NCBI GenBank assembly: GCA_022818135.1
Contig: JAFMSR010000001.1
Span: forward strand, 7,392,394-7,456,393
DNA from: Saxidomus purpurata
Lineage: Eukaryota > Mollusca > Bivalvia > Venerida > Veneridae
Reading direction: 5' to 3'
Length of the DNA: 64,000 bases
Under the pieces are notes generated by a model. The model did no database searches, was not told where the DNA came from, and saw nothing but the letters and a program-made list of their open reading frames with translations. Position 1 is the first letter of the stretch, and each line of letters starts with the position of its first letter. Below are positions 41,541 to 53,744 of the stretch, piece by piece. The position numbers were made by a program, and so were the translations under genes.

Positions 41541-44500
41541 GTACTAGCTATACATGTTACACAAGTGCACGCCTGTAGTATGTATGCTTGCATTTTCTTT
41601 CGTCCAGGGAGGCAGAAAGATTTTATCTCTTTGAACGAGATTTCCAAAATGTTAAAGGTATATTTGTTTGCTTGGAGGTTGATGGAAATAGGTTTTACGT
41701 TGAATGTTTTTTTACAGGGAGTGAAGCGTACTTTGTGATCGTTATTTAACCATGGATAGAGAAAGTGTAGATATAAATCAGTAAAAGAAGTAACCTAAAT
41801 AAAATTTATAACTTTTATTGACTGTTTACTGAACAGACTCTGCGAAATATTGTTTTGGTGCCAAAGGTCGCTGGATGGGATTGTCAGGCGAATCACTCCA
41901 CCCTTTACCAGTCTAAGAAACAATGTAACACTTTAAGGTGACGGCATGTTGACCGCTAGTATTGTTAGCTGTTTTTGGAGTTTTTGTAGTTTTTCAGTTT
42001 TTCTCATTTTGTAATCAAATTGTGATATGAACATGGTATGTAAAAATGAAAAATGTTCCTCCAAACCAAGTGTATTGTCTGTCTATTCATTTTAGGCATT
42101 TTTAAACAAACATAAAAATAAAAGTCCAGTTTATACATTGTATTCCTACCGACATGTTTCGATCACCTGATGAACAGAACGTTTCAAACTTCATATCAAA
42201 ATGTTGTATCTGCACAATGCATCTGCATACGAAATGTGTTCACCAGTTACACTTAACCTGCCTTTCCAAATGTACCTTCATAACTTTTATATTTCAAGTG
42301 GATGAATTAATTGTAGAAGTTTTGCAAGTTCTATTGGTCTTTTGGTTACTTGTGTGTGACAACTGTTTCTGGTTTGCTATTGATGGTAGTAGGTATATAG
42401 AAGCTTTATTTGTGAGTGATGTTTTCTGTAGAATAGATGACATACATCACTACATCTGTTGACATATAATATAATTTTCAGGTAGAAAGTATCCGTTCGA
42501 AGAGCAGGTATCAAAACAGTAGATTGTTCTTTACTTAAAAAAAAATAAAATAAAAAAGTAGCAATCAAGAATTCCCGCTTTACACAATGTGTAGAAATCG
42601 TTCCCTGTAATTTCTACTAATCCCATACTGAATTCTTCTTCCTATTGTAGTATGTTTATATTTTTTTATTTATTTTTTTTTAGATTATTTTATAATTATT
42701 TTATCTTGATTTTCAATAAGTGTTTTAAGTTACCTTATCTTTTTCTATTGCTTGCAAATATAGTGTGTTTCTACGGCATCCAAACCGCTGATGCATCTAA
42801 CATAACTGGGTGAAAATTGTTCATTGATCTGTGAAAGATATTTTCTTTTAGTATTTGTGAAAAAAACGTATACGGTCACTTATTCTTTCATATCGAAATT
42901 GTATTTGCTTGCTTGTATGTCATTATAAAGTATGATATGTATCTCATTTTTTACTATTTCTGATAATGAGTCAATACCCAACGCACATATATCAAATGTT
43001 ATACATATAGTCATCATAATACGCTTTAATCATGTTTACATATACCGGAATAAAGAAAATGTACATTGAGAATAAATGACTTCACAGAGTATTTGAATAT
43101 GTTTTTGAACATACATTTTATTTTTATTACGTTTTATTTATTTCTTGACGAATGTCTACAATAAAACCATCAGCTTATCTTTATGTCCTTAGCTTGAACA
43201 GAACAATTTTTCAAATAACCCGAACCCATCCGATCATAAACAGCTTAGTTATTTACAAAGCCAAAGTAGATATTAGATTCATTTGATAAAATTAGTTCAT
43301 TTTTATTATGTTTACTTTTATCGTTTGTGTTATTTCAATACATGAAAAACAAAATTAACAATTTTAACCTTATTTGTTTTCATTCATATCTGATGTCTAT
43401 TCTTGGATGCTTTTATCTGCAAATCATTTTGGTTGTTGTACTTTCTAAAGAACCTACACCTGCAGCTTCCTCTGTTAATAGTTTTATGTAAACGGAAACA
43501 TGCGCTTTTATTTGCATGGATATTGTTGTTTATTAAACTTCAGTTTAAGCATGTGTAACTGTCATGTCTGCATTAATGCTGTAAATTATCATATATGCTC
43601 ATTTATAATTTGATAAATTGTTGAACCACTTTAATGTATTTATTCATCTTTTGTTAAAATATTGAATTGCTTTTTTTACAGTAAGAGGAGACACAACAAG
43701 GCTTCGGGCAAGAATAGTTGGAGGGGTTTTCGGATAAGAATCAGTTTCGGACATCAACAAACGCCATTACAGAAACTTCATTTACTTTTATAACTTTAGC
43801 AAATACATAAAGAAACATTTGGAAATAGTCAGTGCATTTCTGCTTATTACAGATCTATCAGTAATTTAGTTCATAGTGTAATATTTCGCAAAAATATGTT
43901 TAATAGAACGGAAATATATTTTAAGAGAGTTATTCATCATGCGTTGTGAAATAAGTGGTTGCAAGTTTGAATTTGATTTCTTCTTATCAGTGTTAAAAGA
44001 ATCATTAAAATGTTGAAAATGCATTTGGATAAAATAATATTATCTTACAATTTTGTGTTATTTATTTGATGCTTTTATACAGTAGCTTAGGTATATATTA
44101 TTTTTGTCTTTAAAATTCATTTGAAGAATTAAAAATTAAATACTAATTTCACTTTGGTTTCTATGTTTTACTTTTATGCTATTTAAAAACCGTCTTGTAT
44201 GTGAACAGTAAACGTCAGTAGATATTAAGCGTACTATTGCTCGAACAGCGCAGGTTTAAATCCGTGCCAACGCACTCTAATCTGACCGCCGCTAACAGCG
44301 GCTCTGCTAGCGAACTGGATTATTTTGTTTTAAAATCGTACTTGTGTTATCAATGAATTTGAAATGTGCAGCAACACGTTTTCCCTACATTTTCTCGAGA
44401 TTATTGTTTTAACTCATAAGTGAAACCAAAGCCCATCAGATTTAAAATAAGGAAAAGAAGTATTTTTTCCCGTAGTAGTTTCATATAAGAAAGTGTAAAT

Positions 44501-46904
44501 TAAAAGTATGATATCTCAGTTTTAAAGTAACGAAATTAAAAACCTCTTAAACTCACTATGCGTCACCATAAATATATGCTAACAATTTGCCACCATAGTT
44601 TCTCATCAAATTTATTTTCAACTTGAATTTTTTGATCATTAAAAAGAGATGAGTACATGTATGTAAAAAGAATAATTATATAATAGTTTCCCTTAGTTAT
44701 AGCATATGCTTAGTCTAGTCCATGCCGATGGTTTACTATAAATACAAAGGTAATCTAGAGAACCACCATAGTAAATCAAATTTGATTTCCCCTCAATTTA
44801 ATTAGAAAAAATATTTGGTCCATAGCCTCAAAGCTAGAAAAAACCCCAACAAAACATGTTTTAAATCATCCCAAGAGAAATTATCAAATGTTTGATATGT
44901 AAATGAGTCTGTAGCTGCTTACAAAGCTAATTGATCAGAAAGCAATTACACTTGATAACATCCGGGTTATTGCCCGTATTGACTGATTTAAATTAAACAA
45001 CAAACTTCAGTATCGGAATAGTTGATTCATTTGCGAATTGCTCATGGTGCGTTTAAAGTGATATTACCGTTCAAAGTGACTATAATTATTTTAAATAGGA
45101 CATTAATTAATGATCTAACTCCTAACGAACATTGCCACAGCTCTAACAAAACAGATGGAGCTGTATGATAGTTTCATTCACATTGAATAAAGAGGAAATG
45201 TGTAAAAATCTTTTTTCGCTTTCCTATTCAAAAATTAGAAATCTCCCCTTTCGGTTATGTATATCTCAATTTGTATCTGCCGATAAGAGAAATAATTTGG
45301 TAAAACTCACTTCTTACCTGTACATGATTGTGAAGCATCCACTGTGTTTTCAGCATCATTGTTGACCAAAACTCAATATGGCCATTTTGAAGGGTAATAT
45401 AACTTTGTACGGGCAAGGGCATAAGCTTGAACTGATTTATCTGAGACGAGATCGCTGGATGTATTATAAACTTAACTGCATTGCAACGAAAAGGTTAGTT
45501 TTTTTTGAGTTCTTCAAATCTCCAACTGTCTGCCATGTCATAACAGTTTTTGACATGGGGACTGAAAGTCCCCAAGGCCTAAGTTAGCGTACCAGATTTC
45601 AAACACTGCAAGGAATTTAACTGTGCTATGTGCGAATAACAACTTTAAACATGCGCTATGCGAAAGTAGTGCAAGACAGACCAGATCAATCTTCTGTTTG
45701 AATGGCGCATATGATAACAACATATTACAAATAAAAAGAGTACATACAACTTCAAACGATTGCAGGAAGGCATATAGCTTACGGGCTGCATTACACATTT
45801 TCTTCTGTTTTAGAAATTAATGCGCTGTTAGCTGATTACGGAAGATAATCATATACATATCACGGAAAAGTACGGATATTACGGAAATTTACGGAAACGT
45901 GCGGAGCTCGATATAAGAGTTTGTAGTTTGATTTTCAAATTTCCGATGTTATTTCATTGACAACTTTGTCATTTACGAACGATTACATATATATTTACCT
46001 AAAAATAAATTTCTCAAAAAAATAGATATAATTTACATACATTCCCGAGAAGGAACTCACGTGATCAAAATCATCCGCCATTTATCGGTTTCACCGATTA
46101 CAACTATAAGGTAACCCAGAATCATTTTTGGTTTTCTCTGTTATACACATTGTACAGTACTGTATTTATATTTCATTGCTGGTATTGCTTTGTTTATTTC
46201 TGTTTCAAGGTCTTGTCCTTGGTACACAATAATTTTCGATCCACATCATCAGATCATATCGCTTGAAGTTGTACAAAGCGCAGATCGAATTATTTTTATT
46301 GGCTTAAACAATTTATAATGTTGACTATGTGATTATTTTTCATTTAACGTACGTTTTATAATAAAACAAACTTCCCTGCCACCCATATATTTGTGAATCA
46401 TTCATTCTGTGTCATATATTGAATTTCGTCCTCTGCACATTTCGACCCGCGCTTTAGGTAAGGTTCAGCGCAAAACACGTAGGTCAAAAGTTGTTTTTCG
46501 GGGAGTCAACCTATAGCCCCCAGGCCGTCAGCGCTCACATCGCTTTGATTACTATACTTGTTACAATTTCCTGCCTCTTGTTGTAAGTCCAGTGTGAACT
46601 TTGTAAAGTCTTTTTATTTTATGCTTTTCAGTGAAATACTGAAATATATCGGTGAAATAAAATTGGTATTTCACTGTTTCAAAGCAGTGAAAATATCATT
46701 TTTATTTTCACTGTTTTTGCCGAACTACTTTTTAACCACATTCTAAACAAAAGTCCCATATTTTCACACCCAGGATCTCCAGCTCATCCTCCATACAAAA
46801 GTATCATACACATGATTGACAGTAAGTGATTAATTAAGTTAAAATACTTAGCTTTATCCAATTTCTCACCTATGAGATACATATTTTCCCTCCTTTATCG
46901 GTGA

Positions 46905-47165
46905 TAGAACATTTAATAAAATTGAAAAATGGCTATCAAATTTTTATTTTTGAAATAAACATAGGGTTGTTGATATTCATTTTCTTAGTTAGGTCGTTTT
47001 CTATCCATCTATAGCAATTTTGAATAAAAATTTGAGAAAAAGTTGATTTTCCTTTTTTTTCACCACCATTCAATTTTCACAGTAATTTCTTAATACTTGT
47101 ATGATCATGGTCTGAAACCTATAAGTCACCTATAAAAAGTGGAAAACTACCTCTACAATCGCTCG
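46905..47165 (-). repeat. Unclassified dispersed repeat, copy 2
   Basis: Inverted relative to the copy at 20190-20490; the two differ by point changes and small indels. Confidence 0.7.
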
Positions 47166-47929
47166 TTATTCACAAATGCAGTAAAATGTGACAAATTTTG
47201 CACTTAGGTCAGCCCTGGACCGAGCATTTTTTAATGAATGAACAGCTGATTGATTAAATTACGCCACGATTCATGGTGTGACGAAGTGCAGACTTATTTA
47301 ATAAAAAAATCTATTTAGGCCTATATCTAATGAACTGATGTTTCATTTTCGCTGTATGATAAAGATTGAAATGACTTCTTAAATACTTTTATCTGAAATA
47401 ATCAAAATAGTTTGAACTACTTTTGTTGCGTTTTCGTGAAAATATCAATGTTTGGTGTTCACTTGTGAAATAAAATTGATATTTCACTGAAACAAACAAA
47501 TATCCTCTATATATTAGTTGTTTTGATTTGAAACGATCATTTAAAGATCAAATTAACCATACGTAACCTTTGGGGTTTGTGGGTATTGTGTTATTGATTA
47601 TACAGACGGATTTGTCAATGCTTTTTGTCAATGCCAATGCAGGACTAGGTCTTGGCAAGACTTATCAAATTGTCCAACAATGACGGCTTGCTATATAGTT
47701 CATTATTAACTGGCTACTAATCGCCAGTATCATATTCTTGGTTTTAAATTGCTCACAGAAGTTAACATTGGTTCATGCATTTACTTGCATCTTAAATAGG
47801 GGCTCTATCTTTATTACTTCCAGGACGTTTGCTACAGTTTGCTACATGTATATAGGGCCAAAATTGACCCTTTCATAGAATTTCTTCAAACTTAGCGAGT
47901 TGAGAGATAATCACATTTGAAAGAAATCT

Positions 47930-48055
47930 GAAATAAAATCATAGGCCACCGACATTGTTCTTGAATTATCAGCCCTTCAAATCAGAATTATATAACAATA
48001 TTCATTGTTCAAGGGCAGGGAATTCAGTACCAAGGTCGGTGGCATATAACTTTTA
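47930..48055. mobile_element. Palindromic element
   Basis: CATAGGCCACCGAC and ..TTGAATT on the left, AATTCAGTACCAAGGTCGGTGG on the right, forming imperfect ~25-base arms. Confidence 0.55.
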
Positions 48056-49582
48056 CTTAAGCTTGATTTTCTGAACAATTTTCGAGTGATTCAAGCAAAT
48101 ATTACCTAACAAAGGAACAAATGGCGTGGTCCTTCACTTCTTTCGATGAGTATACTTTTAGGATAATTCATAATGCTCCGAACATTAACAAATAAATAAT
48201 TTTCTTCAACACCATAATATCGTATCACTTACATTCGGAACTCGTGCTACATAACGAGGTGAAAACAAAATGAATATAATCAGAATAATTATTTGACGCG
48301 AATGATTATATCTAAGACTTGAGTTAACTAAGAATCCGGCAAATGAAACACCCTTATACTTCTTAGTTTTAAATAGTTCTGGAAAATGTGTGTATGTAAC
48401 TGTTACCTTTATAGCCGAAGAAGATGTGAAAGACATTTCCGTAGACATTTAAGATAGAAAGTCAACCAAGGCAATACTAACATGAGGTGCATAAATGAGA
48501 TTGAATTGATGCTTAAGTTATAGGGGAAATATCATCAAACGTTCTGTACAGACCCTCTTAAAAGCTGCTTAATTAGCAATAACTCCAAATACATTATTTA
48601 ATGTATGTAATGTTTTTGATGTATCCTGATAAGCACTGAAGATAATTAAAACCAGATATCTCTCGCAAGCTTCACTTTATATAAATGATATTATCTCTTA
48701 TCAAAATGAATAGAAATATCATTTCAAACAACACTGCGGAGAAATGTCCTTGTTTCAATTTAATGGATCGAGTTGTATATGCACTCGATTGCTGCAGTAT
48801 GACTCAATTGTCTAGATATCATAACAGTTTTGATAAGATCAGCAATTAGTTTTTACTCGACGCCATTCAAAACTGTAAGGGAAAGAGTATACCTTTTACA
48901 TGTTTACGATTGTGACTCGCACAGTCGCGTTTTCCTGCGGGCAATACGACCCTCAAAATACTGTTCGAAAGAATATATCAAAGACAATCTATCTACATGC
49001 ACAGAAAAGAAACGTAAACTATAGAAACCTAATAAAGATCCCTCATGTGATTTAATGTCCACTTCACGAGAAAATGTTTGGCCCCTATTGAATACCTTAG
49101 GAAAGTTGTAGCACTTAAAGTGCACTGAATTGTTATATAAAACTTATATTTTCTATTTAACGGATATTTATCGCCTCTTTTTCGGAGAAAACAGGTGTCT
49201 ACTCTAGGATTTAATTACACATTATAACTGTAGAAAGTGCACTTAATATCTCAAGGGTACAATTGGTCGATACAAGAGAAGAGGATGATAGATTAGTACC
49301 GAAGATGATAATAGTTTGTCTAGGAAGGCTTTACAATTTATCATGTGAGCCAACATTTCTAAGGCAACTGACACTGTTGGGGTACAAAGAAATTTTACAA
49401 CTTTAATATATTTCAGGTTCCTTATTTGATAATAAAACTGTTTTTTCTCTATGTTATTGATATCATGAATTAAATGATAAAATTATAAGCGGGTTTAGGT
49501 CACCTGAAGCCTTATTATATTGCCATATGTCCGTCGTATTTGATTTTGGAGACGTAAACTACATAGAGCTGGAGAAACTCGT

Positions 49583-49596
49583 GTTGCTATGGCAAC
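49583..49596. promoter_or_regulatory. Second X-box-like palindrome
   Basis: GTTGCTATGGCAAC has the same half-site arrangement and is nearly a perfect palindrome. It lies in a duplicated block; the other copy (about 63150-63165) has lost or never had the palindrome. A gene starting here would run into the candidate exon at 50932. Confidence 0.45.
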
Positions 49597-50931
49597 TGGA
49601 ACGAAAAATGCAATAAAGTCTTGCCCGCAACCAAACGACCCAGATAGCTTACATACTGGTATGGGGTATGAAGCAACATGAAGCCACTTAAATGCACAAA
49701 TCTAAAATTGAAACAGTTTGACAAAAGTACATGATTATTCAACAGAAATAGATGTCAGTCGGCAATAAAACACTTTGTATACATTCTCCATTGAAATGGA
49801 ACTGTCCACATCCCATATTCCGTCCGAGCAATAGAAGAAGAAAAGTGTGTCCGGTTAGAATCAAATCAGGTGTCCTGTTAGAATCCAACTAGCACTTACA
49901 TATCAAAGCAAATTCTGTAATAAAAATCAGCGACCCATATCATCACATTACTCTTGTATTTTGGCGGAGCAAACTGCAAAGAATTAGTGTTTACTGTTTA
50001 AACAACAGGTAATAAGAGTGTGTTCTCTCAGAATCAAACAACTAGACATAGATTAAATGGCAACATGGATGACTCTAGAACGACTGCATCCTTGCAAAGA
50101 CGTACAAATAAGAACCAGCGTTTAGAGAGTTTTTATCACTATGATCGTACATGGCAAAGGACATGTAAAATAAAACGTACAAGTTCGAATCCTGCTTTCT
50201 GATTCGTTATAAAGATACGATAGGAATCGAAAGGCATCCGGCTGACACTCTTTGTGCCAAGGCTAGCGAATTTATCCTTTAGAAGTTGGACTACTTACCA
50301 GCGCGCAATGGTTGAAATATGCCTGAGTTCTTGTAAGCTACCACTCTTTTAGTATAAGTATTACTTGTGCGTATGTTCAATAAAACACCCTGCCACAGCG
50401 AAATGGTAGATTATAACAACGCTTTCACACTCAATGCACGTACTGAGCATTTCTTCAGTGAATATACAAGGTGTATTTATAATACATATAAAAGAAACTT
50501 CTATAAACATTATGCCTATCTCATACAGTGCTAAATAAATTGTTATGTGAGGTTGCCCAATTTCACTGACATCTTTATAGTTGTAAGTAAGCTCTTTCAT
50601 TCCAAGATTCATTAATCAAAGTCAGGTCTTTAATCTTCCTTGTCTAATATCACAGTTAGAAGAATTTTAAATTCTCCACCCATATACCTTTGAATCTGTG
50701 CTACATTAATAATTGCAAATTGTCGGAAAGCATTTACCCAAATTAGTTTATTAAACGGTAATTTTTCTCATACGGTACATTATAAACCGTAGAACAAGTT
50801 GCCAATTTAGCATGACAGATGTGTAGTCAGAACACCTTTTATACAATATCTCAAAATTTAGACGTAGGTGCTCGTTTTTAGCAACTTGCTGTGCAAGTTT
50901 ATAAACCCCATGCTTTTGAGATTTTTTTCAG

Positions 50932-51009
50932 AATTAGCAGCAGCAGCAGCATCAGCAGGAGTAGCAAAACCAACAGAAACAAGAGACATATTTGTGTTCC
51001 CTAATAAAG
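50932..51009 (+). CDS. Candidate coding exon, unknown gene
   Basis: Long pyrimidine tract and TTTTTTCAG acceptor, then 78 bases open in one frame (LAAAAASAGVAKPTETRDIF and five more residues), then GGTAAAAC donor at 51010, phase 1 at both ends. The frame is also open upstream to an ATG at 50910, so this could be a first exon. It lies just before a decayed retroelement. The alanine run comes from GCA repeats, which weakens the coding case. Confidence 0.35.
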
Positions 51010-51019
51010 GTAAAACATA

Positions 51020-51690
51020 CGGTCACACTACACCATATTTGTCCGTCAATCCGCCGTTTTTTGGTCAATTGGTGGACACTATTTATCCCCGGGAACTCCA
51101 GTTAATTAAAACTAACAATTTGGATACTGGTGCTTCATTTTTAGATTTACATCCCCCCCCCCTCTATTTATAACAATATTATACATACCAAAATTTATGA
51201 TAAGAGGGATGATTTTAATTTTAGTATTGTAAATTTCCCCATTTGGATGGGGATGTACCTCATGCTACATCTTATGGGGTATACTTTCTCAGTTAATTCG
51301 GTTTTGCCAGAGCGTGTAGTCATGTTGAGGATTTCAATGAACGTAATCTTATATTACAAATAAACTTCTTCAACAGGGCTACCGTTATTACAAATTGCGT
51401 AAATATTTTGCTAAATTTTACTATCGTAATTCTGATTTGGTTTTGAAATTCAATAGTAATCTAAAGACTCTTCTGCGAGAAGGTATTTCAAAATCCGATT
51501 TTTATGGGGATGTGGTTTACAAACTTCGTAAGATTTTGGGTCATGGCAATTTTCCAACTATATTTGCTAAAATTATAAAACGTTTTGTTAAAAGAGGTTA
51601 CGACCCAACTGTTTTGAGACACACCGCATGTTTGATGTTCAACCCGTTTACAGTTGGACGCTTTGCTTCCCCCTTTTTTTTTTTTTGAAA
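51020..51690 (+). pseudogene. Decayed reverse-transcriptase C-terminal region
   Basis: Fragments in shifting frames: QLVDTIYPRELQLIKTNN with DTGASFLDL; KIYDKRDDFNFSIVNFP; then YYRNSDLVLKFNSNLKTLL with SDFYGDVVYKLRKILG and RGYDPTVLRHTACLMFNPF. These follow the RT active site in a retroelement type frequent in bivalve genomes. Frameshifts near 51150, 51230 and 51380 and stops make it inactive. The clade is not assigned. Confidence 0.65.
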
Positions 51691-52144
51691 AAAAAAGGGA
51701 AGACTCTGTTGTGGGGGGTTTTGAATCCCACTGGGACGAAACTGTTTTGATTTCTGTCCTCTGGCCTGTTTTGTCGGGCCCCCTTAAGGGTGTTTCTTTG
51801 GTGCTTGCCCTCTGCAAAGGCATTGAGTACATACGTTTTTGGTTCTAAAGGTTTCTGAAGGTTTGCTTTTTATATATTTATAACGAGCATATTTTTGTGT
51901 TTTACATACCATGCCTTTTGTTTCCATTGCGTGTGTTAGAGATTCACCTAGCAGCGGATTACTTTTATTTACACTGTCCTGTGACTTTGGAACATGGTGG
52001 GGTAAGAGTGAGATTGGGTGCCCACCAAAAACCGGTGCGACCCATAACCTCCCCAGTGGTGTTTTTGCCACTGACCGTTCCAAGGCGGTTTCCCACTGTG
52101 TTCCTTTTAATTGTTCGTTTTGTCCTCGTGTGGTTGCTTTGTAT

Positions 52145-52145
<1 letters not shown>

Positions 52146-52204
<59 letters not shown>
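52146..52204 (+). repeat. T59 homopolymer in the retroelement tail
   Basis: About 59 T at the position occupied by the TG run in the 7.4 kb copy. Confidence 0.95.
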
Positions 52205-52205
<1 letters not shown>

Positions 52206-52959
52206 TGCAATCCAGCTGGGTGCTGTGGGGCTCGTTTTGGGGAGGCTGCGTTTTTGGTACGTGGCATTCCCTGTTTGATATTATTTTTGTTTTTTTTTGT
52301 CTCCGGGGTAAACATCAAAGAGACAGACAGGAGCTTCTTGAATACATTAACCATAACTGTAGAGTGTAAGAATCGTGATATTTCTGTGTACCGTAATTAT
52401 TAGAAAGAAAGACAGAAAATTAGAAAGATCCCTATGGAACATATAACTCTATCCTGGCTTACTTTCTAATAATCGCGAGTAGCAAAACCTAAACAGATAT
52501 TGAAACAAAGTTATTGAAGCTGTTTGTAAATACCAAGGGCATTGAGAGAACTTACATTATACAACAATTATAGTTTGAAGCACATTCGTAAACATTTTGT
52601 GTAGGAATCATAACTCTAAAAAGTGATATATAGAATTCATCGAAACACTCGAAAGGTATTTCTAGTCCGGAAGAAAACATCGGATCGATAAATGGAACGC
52701 ATCATTTACCTATGAACTGATATCTAAATTTCGAATTACCGAAACCTTAAGTGTTATAATGACTGCACCGAATACAGAGGCTAGACCTGGGTATTATGAC
52801 AAAGACGATAAACATCACGAGCTACACAGAGGATAATTTTGCATCAAATAGACAAGAAGAAAGATATGCACAATTGTCTTGCCATTAAATCAGAACGGGT
52901 TTTGAATTAATGTCAATATTATGACTTTATTTATGAGCTTTACTTACATGTAGCTTACA

Positions 52960-53740
52960 GGAGGGTCACTGGCCCTATATCGCTCACCTTAATCAATAAA
53001 TAACACCTGTAACATATGAGTATATCTACATGACTTCTGTTATGTATAAAGATCTAACTATGGTATAAAACATATCCTTAAGTAAAATCAAATTCGGACA
53101 ACGAATTTTCAGCAGGAATTACAAAGCGAAAACGGCACCAGTAGGCCCCAAATAACTTGTTCAGGAATCATCTTCATGTCAGCAATTTTAGAAGAGGGTC
53201 ATGAGATGATTTTCTAATTCGAATAAAATTAAATTCTGACCAGTAGTTTTAGAGAAGAATTTTATTGCTTCTGCACAGGATATATATTCTATAGTACACC
53301 GTCCCACCTACTGGGCACCTCATTGTTAAGGGGCTAACTTCATTTTAGCAACTTTGAGACATCAAGTAATTGTATTTGTTAAATTCTTAAGTTTCTATAA
53401 AAACAAAAAACAGGCCCACCCAACTGGGATTTCAATATTCTATGAATCAACTTCACTTTAGCAATCATCATGTAATCATTTCTGTCAAATTAAATTAGAT
53501 TTTGGTCGGTAGTTTCAAAGAAGAATATTTTCAAAGTCTTTCCTTTTAATTGCCGTAGCCACCAAAGTTCTGCATGGAACAGAATTCTTTTAGCAATTTT
53601 CGAAGATGTTCAGTCAAACAAGGAACATCCGTGCCAGGATTCATTAACATTGATCAAGCGGTTTCAGAGGCGAATTGTTGATGACGATCGACCACGACGG
53701 ACAGAAAGCGGTGACAGAAGTTCACCCTGATTCTTTTCAA
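52960..53740 (+). repeat. Worn copy of a bivalve dispersed repeat
   Basis: It starts GGCCCTATATCGCTCACC-like and continues with repeated modules: a GTAGTTT(C/A)AGAGAAGAAT segment (53240, 53500), a CCCAC..CTGGG segment (53307, 53415), GTTCTGCATGGAA.AGAATTC (53567), and ends with GACGGACAGAAAGC near 53700. Such modules are familiar from bivalve intergenic DNA. Confidence 0.55.
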
Positions 53741-53744
53741 ATTG

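Larger units (their letters stand above)
41540..49680 (+). repeat. Segmental duplication, unit A
   Basis: Blocks 41545-42700, 43200-43600, 44640-45200, 45470-45530, 49020-49360 and 49540-49660 match unit B in the same order and orientation, with many substitutions and indels. Unit A additionally holds the dispersed repeat at 46905 and a palindromic element at 47930. No complete gene seen within it. Confidence 0.7.
51015..52300 (+). mobile_element. 5'-truncated retroelement with decayed RT end and 3' tail
   Basis: Coding remnants (51020-51690) are followed by about 600 bases of tail containing CTCCCCAGTGGTGTTTTTGC, a T run and CTGGGTGCTGTGGGGCTCGT. It is the longest of four copies and shows what the tail-only copies derive from. 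It starts right after the candidate exon donor at 51010. Confidence 0.7.

Noticed and set aside
42154..42462. 102-residue Cys-rich open frame
   Set aside because: The homologous block in duplication unit B does not keep the frame.
43681..43740. Acceptor-like CTTTTTTTACAG followed by an open stretch (RGDTTRLRARIVGG)
   Set aside because: No donor or upstream partner; alignment with the candidate exon in unit B is too weak.
50140..50200. B-box-like AAGTTCGAATCC suggesting a tRNA or SINE
   Set aside because: No A box at the right distance and no cloverleaf.
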